Origin: JAAYKT01 sp964408955
GTDB taxonomy: Bacteria > Bacillota > Clostridia > Lutisporales > Lutisporaceae
DNA length: 64,000 nt
Reading direction: 5' to 3'
Assembly (NCBI GenBank): GCA_964408955.1
Contig: CAYPBK010000006.1
Coordinates: 1-64,000 of the forward strand
A model generated the notes under the pieces. The model did no database searches. It saw only the letters and a program-made list of their open reading frames with translations, and was not told where the DNA came from. The number at the start of each line of letters is the position of its first letter. Positions within the stretch are counted from its first letter, which is position 1. Positions 42,620-50,361 of this stretch are shown one piece after another. A program made the translations under genes and the position numbers.

Positions 42620-43111
42620 TTGATAGTGATGGGTGTGGACCCGGGCATTGCTATTTTAGGCTATGGCGTTTTGGAAATATGCGGGAACAAATATAAAACA
42701 ATAACTTCCGGTGCAATTACTACATCTGCGGGGCAACCAATGCCAGAAAGATTATCTTTTTTATATGAAAATCTTACAAAGCTTCTGATCCATTACCGTC
42801 CGGAGGCATTTGCCGTTGAGGAATTGTTTTTTAATAAAAATGTTAAAACAGCTTTAACTATAGGACATGCCAGGGGAGTAATTATATTAGCGGCTTCAAA
42901 TCAAGGCATTCCTATTTATGAATACACGCCTCTTCAAGTGAAACAAGCTATAGTTGGCTATGGAAGAGCTGATAAAAACCAGATTCAACAAATGGTTAAG
43001 ATGCTTCTCAATTTAAAAGAAATACCAAAGCCGGATGATGTTGCTGATGCTTTAGCCGTTGCAATTTGTCACGGAAGCAGTTCGAAATTCTCAGATTTAT
43101 TTAAAGCTTAA
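42620..43111 (+). CDS. ruvC: Holliday junction resolvase RuvC
   Basis: This approximately 163-residue RNase-H-fold endonuclease has the first catalytic Asp in MGVDPGIAILGYG, the Glu in VEELFFNKNVKTA (about 65-77) and the acidic pair in PDDVADALAVAICH (about 139-152). It cuts Holliday junctions made by RuvAB. The start is uncertain: ATG 42605 has no site, and TTG 42620 gives the typical MIVMGVDPG N-terminus and is chosen; ATG 42629 is also possible. Confidence 0.93.
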   Translation: MIVMGVDPGIAILGYGVLEICGNKYKTITSGAITTSAGQPMPERLSFLYENLTKLLIHYRPEAFAVEELFFNKNVKTALTIGHARGVIILAASNQGIPIYEYTPLQVKQAIVGYGRADKNQIQQMVKMLLNLKEIPKPDDVADALAVAICHGSSSKFSDLFKA

Positions 43112-43123
43112 GGGGGGCTATAA

Positions 43124-43708
43124 TTGTTTGAATACATAAATGGGCTAATTTCTGATGTAGGCAATGACTATGCTGTTATAGATATAAATGGAGTTGGTTT
43201 TAGAGCAACATGCTCAACAAACACCTTAAGGAGCTTAAAAACAGGTAAAATATTTAAGCTGTTTACAACACTGGTGGTGAAAGAGGACAGCATGACCTTA
43301 TATGGATTCTCAGATACAAATGAGATGTCAATATTTAAGCTTTTAAACACTGTTTCCGGTATCGGACCGAAAGCAGCTCTATCTCTTTTGTCAAGCTTAA
43401 AAACAGATGAGCTGGTGTTGGCAATTGTAATGAAGAATAATAAAGAGCTTACTAAAGCACCCGGCATCGGTAAGAAAACGGCGGATAGGATTATTCTTGA
43501 ATTAAGGGACAAGCTTAATAGCAGTGATCATATTTCTTCTGTTGCGGCAGATGATGAAAATAACAATACATTGCAAGCAGTGCAAGCATTAACTTCATTA
43601 GGGTACGGCTACAATGAAGCAACCTTTGCATTATCAAAAATAGAGGATAAAAACATTCCAATAGACAGTTTAATAAAAGAGGCTTTAAAACAGCTTTCAA
43701 GAATATAG
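43124..43708 (+). CDS. ruvA: Holliday junction branch-migration protein RuvA
   Basis: This 194-residue protein has an N-terminal OB fold (FEYINGLISDVGNDYAVIDINGVGF), tandem helix-hairpin-helix motifs (LLNTVSGIGPKAALSLLS and APGIGKKTADRIILELRDK) and the C-terminal RuvB-binding domain (ALTSLGYGYNEA). It tetramerises on four-way junctions. Translation starts at TTG 43124 after AGGGGGGC, 12 bases behind ruvC. Confidence 0.97.
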   Translation: MFEYINGLISDVGNDYAVIDINGVGFRATCSTNTLRSLKTGKIFKLFTTLVVKEDSMTLYGFSDTNEMSIFKLLNTVSGIGPKAALSLLSSLKTDELVLAIVMKNNKELTKAPGIGKKTADRIILELRDKLNSSDHISSVAADDENNNTLQAVQALTSLGYGYNEATFALSKIEDKNIPIDSLIKEALKQLSRI

Positions 43709-43717
43709 GTGATTAAA

Positions 43718-44716
43718 ATGGAAGATAGGATTATAACCGCTAATCTATTCAATGACGATGATATAGAGCTTAGCCTGCGGCCAAAATATTTAAATGAATA
43801 CATAGGGCAAACATCAGCGAAGGAGAAAATGCATATTTTTATTGAGGCTGCAAAAAAAAGAAAAGAAGCTTTAGACCATGTATTGCTTTACGGTCCTCCG
43901 GGTCTGGGTAAAACTACACTGGCAAATATCATTGCCAATGAGCTGGGGGTCAATGTCAGGGTAACCTCAGGTCCGGCAATAGAGAAGCAAGGGGATTTAG
44001 CTGCAATTCTAACAAATCTCAACTATAACGATGTTTTATTTATAGATGAAATACACAGACTTAACAGGAGTATAGAAGAAATTCTATATCCGGCTATGGA
44101 GGATTGCGCCATAGACATTATAATCGGAAAAGGCCCCAGTGCCCGCTCTATCAGACTTGATATACCTAGCTTTACACTGATAGGTGCAACGACAAGAGCA
44201 GGAATGATTACATCACCCTTAAGAGATAGATTTGGGGTTATATGCAGGTTAAACTATTACAATGAAGATGACCTCTATCAAATAGTGACCAGGTCTGCTA
44301 AAATATTAAAAATAGAAATCGAAGAAAAAGGAGCAAAGGAAATAGCTAGAAGATCAAGAGGAACACCCAGGATAGCAAACAGGCTTCTAAAAAGAGTAAG
44401 GGACTTTGCACAGATTAAAGCAAAAGGTGTTATTACAGATAAAGTGGCTGATGAGGGTTTGAAGTTGCTGGAAGTGGACAGCTATGGTCTTGACGAGATT
44501 GACAGAAAAATGCTCCTTACAATTATAGATAAATTTAATGGAGGTCCTGTTGGGCTTGACACCATAGCAGCATCCATCGGCGAAGAGTCAAATACCATTG
44601 AAGATGTATACGAGCCTTATTTACTGCAAATAGGGTTTATAAACAGGACTCCAAGAGGAAGAGTCGTAACGAAAATGGTTTATAATCATTTCGGCATACC
44701 GGCAGCAGAAGAGTGA
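43718..44716 (+). CDS. ruvB: Holliday junction branch-migration helicase RuvB
   Basis: This 332-residue AAA+ motor has RPKYLNEYIGQ at the N-terminus, Walker A GPPGLGKTT (about 53-61), Walker B FIDEIHRL (about 106-113), sensor 1 in GATTRAG (about 155-161), the arginine finger region PLRDRFG and a winged helix C-terminus. The ATG 43718 is preferred, after AGGTGAT. A GTG at 43709 directly after the ruvA stop has no site. Confidence 0.98.
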   Translation: MEDRIITANLFNDDDIELSLRPKYLNEYIGQTSAKEKMHIFIEAAKKRKEALDHVLLYGPPGLGKTTLANIIANELGVNVRVTSGPAIEKQGDLAAILTNLNYNDVLFIDEIHRLNRSIEEILYPAMEDCAIDIIIGKGPSARSIRLDIPSFTLIGATTRAGMITSPLRDRFGVICRLNYYNEDDLYQIVTRSAKILKIEIEEKGAKEIARRSRGTPRIANRLLKRVRDFAQIKAKGVITDKVADEGLKLLEVDSYGLDEIDRKMLLTIIDKFNGGPVGLDTIAASIGEESNTIEDVYEPYLLQIGFINRTPRGRVVTKMVYNHFGIPAAEE

Positions 44717-44758
44717 TGCTGATTCTAGGAAGTGTAATAAGACAGGAAGGAAGCTAAA

Positions 44759-46399
44759 ATGAAAATTATTAAAGCTATAGCACTTTATTTAATTATTATT
44801 AATTTTTTCGTTCAAGGGAGTTTTCTTTATGCTGCTAAAAGCAGTCCTGATTACATAGATGTCGGGTTGAATTATAACAATCCTTTGTTTTATAACATTA
44901 ACATTAAAAGCAATAAGCCGGTAGAATTAGCTTTCAAGACTAAAGATAAGAATATGTCTTTACCTGCATTTCCAGCCATAGATTATTCATTTCGTAAGGA
45001 CTCTTATTACAATATAATTAATAATGAAACTAAAGCCATACAATTTGTGAAAGCAGTCAAATACAGCGGTATTTTAATTGGCCCTTATCACGTACAAATA
45101 GGTGATACCTATGATAGCTATGATGCGGCAAGGAATACTTTAAGTACCTACAAAAAGTTGATTAAGGATGCTTATATTGTTTATGAAGACGGCTGGAAGT
45201 TGTGGTGCGGTTTACTGCTGGATCAAAATGAATGTAAAGCTCTAATAGAAAAATTACAAAATACTTTGCCAAATACTAAACACAAAACTATAGAGCCGGA
45301 TATTAACAGAGTGCAGATTATTGATCAGTCTACAGGTGAGATTGTTTTAGTTTGTAATAGTGATGAAATAGAGGTACTACAATGCAATGAGGAAGGCTCA
45401 GGGTTATTAGAATATAATGGTTCTAGATATAGAGGGGATATAATATTAAAAGTTCAAAATGACGGCTCCTTTGGGGTTATTAACCATTTGCCTTTGGAAT
45501 ATTACCTATATGGTGTTGTTCCAAGTGAAATGTATCCGTTATGGCCCATAGAAGCTTTAAAAGCTCAGGCTGTTGCGGCAAGGAATTTTGCTATGTTAAA
45601 CCTCAATAAGCATATTAAAGACGGTTACGGTTTATGTAACACTCAGCATTGCCAGGTATATAAAGGCTTTGATAATGAGCATGAATGTACGAATGAGGCA
45701 GTAGACAAAACTAAAGGTAAATTATTATATTATAAAGAGGAATTGGCACAAACCTATTATCATTCCAGCAGTGGGGGACACACTGAGAATTCAGAAAATG
45801 TATGGAGCGAGGCAGTTCCTTACATAAGAGGTGTAAAGGACACCTATGGACTAGGCAGCCCCAATGATGAATGGTTATGCAGTCTGGATAAAGCATTTAT
45901 AGAAAGCAAGCTGTCGGCTAATAATTATAATATTGGAGAGCTACTTGATATAAAAGCTTTGGATATCAGCGAGTTTGGCAGAGTTACAAAACTTGAGTTT
46001 AAAGGTAGGTCAAGCACTGCTATATTTGAGAAAGAAAGAATAAGAACAATCCTGGGTACAGCTAATATAAAAAGCACATGGTATGAAATAAAAACAGAGT
46101 CAGATATAAATGTGTTTCAATTAGAGGAAAACAATAGTATAGTAAAAAGACCTGAGGGGTTGCAGTTAATTTCTGCTGATAGTAGAAAAACAATAAAATC
46201 CCAGGATAAAAATATATATATTAAAGGATTGTTTGAAACAAAGAAGTATAGTATCCTACCTAGTGAATATATATTTTCCGGCAAAGGATGGGGACACGGC
46301 CTTGGTCTTAGTCAATATGGCGCAAAGGGCATGGCAGAAGAAGGATATAACTATACTGAAATTTTAGAGTATTATTTTAAAGGCACTAAAGTAAAATGA
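44759..46399 (+). CDS. SpoIID/LytB-domain protein, long form
   Basis: This 546-residue protein has a signal peptide or anchor (about 5-24). A SPOR-like region may occupy about 85-185 (HVQIGDTYDSYDAA, LWCGLLLDQNECKAL). The SpoIID core follows: INHLPLEYYLYGVVPSEMYPLWPIEALKAQA (in part), ARNFAM, YYHSSSGGHTENSENVW and the end GKGWGHGLGLSQYGAKGMAEEG. SpoIID is a lytic transglycosylase acting on denuded glycan strands during engulfment. At 546 residues it exceeds Bacillus SpoIID (about 340), so a LytB-like role in vegetative wall turnover is possible. It lies between ruvB and queA. Confidence 0.88.
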   Translation: MKIIKAIALYLIIINFFVQGSFLYAAKSSPDYIDVGLNYNNPLFYNINIKSNKPVELAFKTKDKNMSLPAFPAIDYSFRKDSYYNIINNETKAIQFVKAVKYSGILIGPYHVQIGDTYDSYDAARNTLSTYKKLIKDAYIVYEDGWKLWCGLLLDQNECKALIEKLQNTLPNTKHKTIEPDINRVQIIDQSTGEIVLVCNSDEIEVLQCNEEGSGLLEYNGSRYRGDIILKVQNDGSFGVINHLPLEYYLYGVVPSEMYPLWPIEALKAQAVAARNFAMLNLNKHIKDGYGLCNTQHCQVYKGFDNEHECTNEAVDKTKGKLLYYKEELAQTYYHSSSGGHTENSENVWSEAVPYIRGVKDTYGLGSPNDEWLCSLDKAFIESKLSANNYNIGELLDIKALDISEFGRVTKLEFKGRSSTAIFEKERIRTILGTANIKSTWYEIKTESDINVFQLEENNSIVKRPEGLQLISADSRKTIKSQDKNIYIKGLFETKKYSILPSEYIFSGKGWGHGLGLSQYGAKGMAEEGYNYTEILEYYFKGTKVK

Positions 46400-46429
46400 A
46401 TTATACGAAATAAATCTTTCGCGTAATTC
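46398..46429 (+). other. Stem-loop at the 3' end of the spoIID-type gene
   Basis: gaattatacgaaa (46398-46410) pairs with tttcgcgtaattc (46417-46429) at 12 of 13 positions. It starts inside the stop codon. No T run follows, so termination is doubtful. Confidence 0.4.
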
Positions 46430-46492
46430 CTAAAACATTTAATCACTTAGCTTATAGACCTTCAGGTTTATCAGCTTGAAAGAGGGCAAAAA

Positions 46493-47518
46493 GTGCAGAC
46501 AAATGATTTCAATTACTACTTACCTGATGGGCTGATTGCTCAAGAACCTATTTACCCAAGAGATGCGTCAAGGCTTCTAGTATTAAATAAATACAGCGGG
46601 GAAACAGAACATACGGTGTTTAATCACGTTATAGATTATTTAAATCCAAATGACTGTTTGGTTTTAAACAATACAAAGGTTATACCCGCCAGGTTGTTCG
46701 GTGTTAAAAAAGATACTAAAAGTCCAATAGAATTTCTTCTCTTAAATCGGATTGATAAAGATACCTGGGAGGTAATATTAAAACCGGGTAAAAAAGCAAA
46801 ACTAAACACTGAATTCCTATTTGGAGATAATGAATTAGTGGGTAAGGTTATTGATATAATAGAAGGCGGCAATAGAATTATTGAATTTCAATATGAAGGC
46901 ATATTCGAGAATATTTTGGATAAGCTTGGTAAGGTGCCGTTACCACCTTATATAAAAAAAGAGCTAAAGGACAAGGACAGATATCAAACTATATATTCAA
47001 AGTACGAAGGCTCAGCCGCTGCACCAACAGCAGGACTTCATTTTACTGAGGAGCTATTGGATAGAATACAAAAAAAAGGAGTAAAAATTGCATATATCAC
47101 TTTGCATATCGGCTTGGGAACTTTTAGACCGGTGAAGACCGGCAATATAGAAGATCATATAATGCACAGTGAATATTATGAAATTACTGATGAATGTGCA
47201 AATATAATTAATATGGTAAAGAAAGAAAAAGGAAGAATAATTTGTGTCGGCACGACATCTTCCAGGACTCTGGAATCTGCAGCTACAGAAAATGGCTTTA
47301 TTGCAGCGAAAAAAGGTTGGACTGATATATTTATTTATCCCGGATATAAGTTCTTGATTACAGATGGTATGATAACTAATTTTCACTTGCCTGAATCTAC
47401 TTTATTAATGTTAGTCAGTGCCATAGCAGGCAAAGATAATATTTTAAAAGCTTATAAAGAGGCAATAGACTTAAAATATAGATTTTTTAGCTTTGGGGAT
47501 GCAATGCTCATAGTATAG
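46493..47518 (+). CDS. queA: S-adenosylmethionine:tRNA ribosyltransferase-isomerase
   Basis: This 341-residue protein has FNYYLPDGLIAQEPIYPRDASRLLVL (about 4-29 in part), SAAAPTAGLHFTEELL (about 176-191), ITLHIGLGTFRPV and ITNFHLPESTLLMLVSA. It converts preQ1 in tRNA to epoxyqueuosine. The start is GTG 46493 after AGAGGG. tgt follows after an intervening PsiE-like gene. Confidence 0.97.
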   Translation: MQTNDFNYYLPDGLIAQEPIYPRDASRLLVLNKYSGETEHTVFNHVIDYLNPNDCLVLNNTKVIPARLFGVKKDTKSPIEFLLLNRIDKDTWEVILKPGKKAKLNTEFLFGDNELVGKVIDIIEGGNRIIEFQYEGIFENILDKLGKVPLPPYIKKELKDKDRYQTIYSKYEGSAAAPTAGLHFTEELLDRIQKKGVKIAYITLHIGLGTFRPVKTGNIEDHIMHSEYYEITDECANIINMVKKEKGRIICVGTTSSRTLESAATENGFIAAKKGWTDIFIYPGYKFLITDGMITNFHLPESTLLMLVSAIAGKDNILKAYKEAIDLKYRFFSFGDAMLIV

Positions 47519-47580
47519 CTGATTAGACAGATAATGCATTGTCATACCATGGACATTAAACTTTTAAAGGGGGTAGAGAG

Positions 47581-48210
47581 GTGAAAATTAATTTCATCAA
47601 AAACAAAATATCTAAATATACCTATTACTTTGAAGTTCTTTTGGCAATATTTATAATGGCAGCAGTTATAATTAGCTTGTATGATCTTATTAAATATTTA
47701 CTTATAATTTTTAACACAAACACCTTTGACTCTTATGATATTTTCCAGAAATTCTTAGGTCACGTATTATTATTGGTTGTGGGTATGGAGCTTGTTATAA
47801 TGCTGATTTCCCATACAACATCAAGTGTGCTGGAGGTAGTATTGTATGCTATAGCACGAAAAATGCTAATTCATAGTGCAAGTATGCTGGAGGTTGTTCT
47901 GGGAGTAATCGCAATAGCTGCGGTATTTGCCATAAGAAAGTTTTTATTCACGAAAGAAATTAGGATTGAAGGCAATGGTACTGTTTTTTCAGCGGCTACT
48001 GAAGTTAAGGATGCCAACACTATTACAGGGCTCAACATACCAGAGATTTGCGGTAATACTATAGGTGGCGTAATAACAAAGCTATCGGAGGATACGGACA
48101 GAGCAATATATGAAGGAATAGAATTTAGAGTAGGTAATGCAAGATTAAAGGTTTTATCAATAAAGGATAAGCTGATAGAAAAGGTCCTTATAGAGAATCT
48201 GGATGAATAA
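47581..48210 (+). CDS. PsiE-like membrane protein
   Basis: This 209-residue protein has about four hydrophobic segments (about 17-45, 60-78, 82-95, 103-120). A soluble C-terminal domain (about 125-209) contains EIRIEGNGTVFSAATEV and FRVGNARLKVLSI and looks like a small beta-rich TrkA-C-type or regulatory domain. The membrane part resembles the PsiE family (HVLLLVVGMELVIML, ARKMLIH). The role is unknown. The start is GTG 47581. It is inserted between queA and tgt, which are usually adjacent. Confidence 0.6.
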   Translation: MKINFIKNKISKYTYYFEVLLAIFIMAAVIISLYDLIKYLLIIFNTNTFDSYDIFQKFLGHVLLLVVGMELVIMLISHTTSSVLEVVLYAIARKMLIHSASMLEVVLGVIAIAAVFAIRKFLFTKEIRIEGNGTVFSAATEVKDANTITGLNIPEICGNTIGGVITKLSEDTDRAIYEGIEFRVGNARLKVLSIKDKLIEKVLIENLDE

Positions 48211-48223
48211 CGGAGGTACATTT

Positions 48224-49342
48224 GTGGCAGTTCAATTTGAATTGATTAAAGAATGTAAATATACAAAAGCACGTTTGGGAAGACTTCATACACCCCACGG
48301 AACAATTGACACCCCTGCTTTTATGCCCGTTGGTACTCAGGCATCTGTTAAAGCTATGGACCCTAATGAACTGAAGGATATTGGTGCACAGATAATATTA
48401 AGCAATACCTATCATTTATATATAAGACCCGGACATAAGCTTATTGAAAAAGCGGGAGGTCTTCATAAATTTATTAATTGGGATAGACCTATATTAACTG
48501 ATAGCGGCGGTTTTCAGGTTTTCAGTCTAAATGAGCTTAGAAAAATCACGGAGGAAGGGGTGGAATTCAAATCTCATTTAGATGGTTCAAAGCATTTTTT
48601 TACTCCCGAGTATGTGATGGAAATACAAAAATCCCTTGGTTCAAATATAATAATGGCTTTTGATGAATGTATTCCGTACCCTTGTGATAAGGATTATGCG
48701 TCAAAATCTATGGAAAGAACATTGAGATGGTTAAAAAGATGTAAAAGTGCCCATGGAGATAACGATAAACAAGCCCTATTTGGTATAGTGCAGGGTGGTG
48801 TTTTTAAAGACTTAAGAATCGAATCAGCTAAAAGAACAGTAGAAATAGATTTACCCGGATATGCATTAGGCGGTCTTAGCGTTGGTGAACCAAAAGATAT
48901 AATGAATGAAATAATAGATTACTCCACTCCGTATTTACCTAAGACAAAACCAAGATACCTTATGGGAGTTGGCAGTCCTGATTCTCTAATTGAAGGTTCT
49001 ATGGGCGGCATAGATATGTTTGACTGTGTTTTACCGACAAGGATTGCAAGAAACGGGACAGTGATGACTTCCAAAGGGAAATTAGTTGTAAGAAACGCAG
49101 CATACGCAGAGGATTTCAGACCCTTGGATGATAATTGCGATTGCTATGCCTGTAAAAATTTTTCCAGAGCGTATATAAGGCATCTGATTAAGGCGGGAGA
49201 AATCCTTGGTGCTCGATTGACTACCATACATAATCTGAGGTTTCTTCAAAACCTTATGAAGGATATTCGCCAAGCAATAGCAAATGATGATTTGATTAAT
49301 TTTAAAAATGTATTTTTTAAAAATTTTGGTTATGATAAATAA
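48224..49342 (+). CDS. tgt: tRNA-guanine transglycosylase
   Basis: This 372-residue TIM-barrel enzyme exchanges guanine 34 for preQ1 in GUN-anticodon tRNAs. LTDSGGFQVFSL (about 85-96) contains the general-base-type Asp, DECIPYP is near 148, and FDCVLPTRIARNGTVMT (about 265-281) holds the nucleophilic Asp. Zinc ligands are in CDCYACKNFSRAYIRHL with a later His in TIHN. The GTG 48224 is chosen, six bases after AACGGAGGT. The ATG 48203 lies inside the preceding gene. Confidence 0.97.
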   Translation: MAVQFELIKECKYTKARLGRLHTPHGTIDTPAFMPVGTQASVKAMDPNELKDIGAQIILSNTYHLYIRPGHKLIEKAGGLHKFINWDRPILTDSGGFQVFSLNELRKITEEGVEFKSHLDGSKHFFTPEYVMEIQKSLGSNIIMAFDECIPYPCDKDYASKSMERTLRWLKRCKSAHGDNDKQALFGIVQGGVFKDLRIESAKRTVEIDLPGYALGGLSVGEPKDIMNEIIDYSTPYLPKTKPRYLMGVGSPDSLIEGSMGGIDMFDCVLPTRIARNGTVMTSKGKLVVRNAAYAEDFRPLDDNCDCYACKNFSRAYIRHLIKAGEILGARLTTIHNLRFLQNLMKDIRQAIANDDLINFKNVFFKNFGYDK

Positions 49343-49405
49343 TATAAATAAAAAGAAGGATTTTCTAAAAATTTATTGAATATAAAATTCGAAAGGTGTG
49401 ATAGT

Positions 49406-49672
49406 ATGCCACAATGGGCGCCAACTGTGCTGATGTATGCAGCTATTTTAGGAATATTTTATTTCCTACTGATTCGACCTCAAAGGAAAAAGGAAAAGGA
49501 AACACAAGAAATGAGGAAGAGCTTACAAGAGGGAGATGAAGTATTAACAATCGGAGGTATTTATGGAAAAGTGCTTAATATTAAAGATGATATTATCACT
49601 ATAGAAATAGGTGCCGACAAGGTTAAGCTAAAAATAGCGAAATGGGCAATTGGAAGGAAAATTCAATCCTAA
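49406..49672 (+). CDS. yajC: Preprotein translocase subunit YajC
   Basis: This 88-residue protein has one N-terminal membrane segment (about 9-25) followed by LIRPQRKKEKETQEMRKSL and EGDEVLTIGGIYGKV, the YajC signature. It accompanies SecDF at the Sec translocon. The ATG 49406 is chosen, seven bases after AAAGGTGTG; an upstream ATG (49376) would add 10 residues. It follows tgt, the usual order. Confidence 0.95.
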   Translation: MPQWAPTVLMYAAILGIFYFLLIRPQRKKEKETQEMRKSLQEGDEVLTIGGIYGKVLNIKDDIITIEIGADKVKLKIAKWAIGRKIQS

Positions 49673-49675
49673 TGT

Positions 49676-49707
49676 AAAAAGTAACTTGAATTATCAAGTT
49701 ACTTTTT
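49676..49707 (+). terminator. Terminator after yajC
   Basis: aaaaagtaacttga and tcaagttacttttt are perfect 14-bp arms with a 4-base loop. Confidence 0.85.
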
Positions 49708-49875
49708 AACATTAATAGTCAAGGATTATGCCGAATTAATTAATTTTGGAATAAAATATAGACTTTGAAAGGAAAATATATCTAATGCTCTATTGTTTAT
49801 GTATAACCCTTCGATTTTAAGAATAATTGTTTGAATTATTGAATAAAGTGTACTAAAATGTTGGAGGTGTTTGAA

Positions 49876-50283
49876 TTGCAGAAACTTAACAGAGGCATTA
49901 GAAACAAAATAGAAAAGGATAATAGCATATTGAAAATCACTATTAAATCAGTTGTTTTGGCTTTAATAATTTCTTTGATATGTATAATAATTTATGCTAT
50001 TGTGTTATCAATAACACCCGTTTCGGACAATACAATGTCCATAGTGACCCAATTAATATCCATGATTAGCATATTGGCTGCGGGCATATATTGCGGTATG
50101 AGAGTAAATAGAAGAGGATGGCTATACGGGCTGATAGTCGGGATTGTCTATATAGTGATACTTATTCCCATAGGTATGTTATGGGGGCAGACGATTACCT
50201 TTGATAAATACTTTTTAGCAAGACTGTTATTAGCGTCTTCCGTAGGTTTAATCGGAGGAATAATAGGAGTTAATATAGCTTAA
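49876..50283 (+). CDS. TIGR04086-family (YrzE-like) membrane protein
   Basis: This 135-residue protein has four hydrophobic segments (about 19-43, 53-70, 78-98, 108-133). The pattern ILAAGIYCGMRVNRRGWLYGLIVG is typical of TIGR04086 membrane proteins, which in Bacillus lie next to yajC. The function is unknown. The start is TTG 49876, seven bases after TGGAGGTG. An upstream ATG (49858) precedes that site and is not favoured. Confidence 0.8.
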   Translation: MQKLNRGIRNKIEKDNSILKITIKSVVLALIISLICIIIYAIVLSITPVSDNTMSIVTQLISMISILAAGIYCGMRVNRRGWLYGLIVGIVYIVILIPIGMLWGQTITFDKYFLARLLLASSVGLIGGIIGVNIA

Positions 50284-50361
50284 ATGATTTCCTAATTTAA
50301 TTGACTAGCTATATTAAAAGTAATATAATTACCAATGTGAACTTTTAAAGGGGGAGTACAG

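Noticed and set aside
46440..46480. Hairpin upstream of queA (agcttatagacct / aggtttatcagct)
   Set aside because: Several mismatches in the stem and no conserved preQ1 riboswitch elements; kept out as unsupported.
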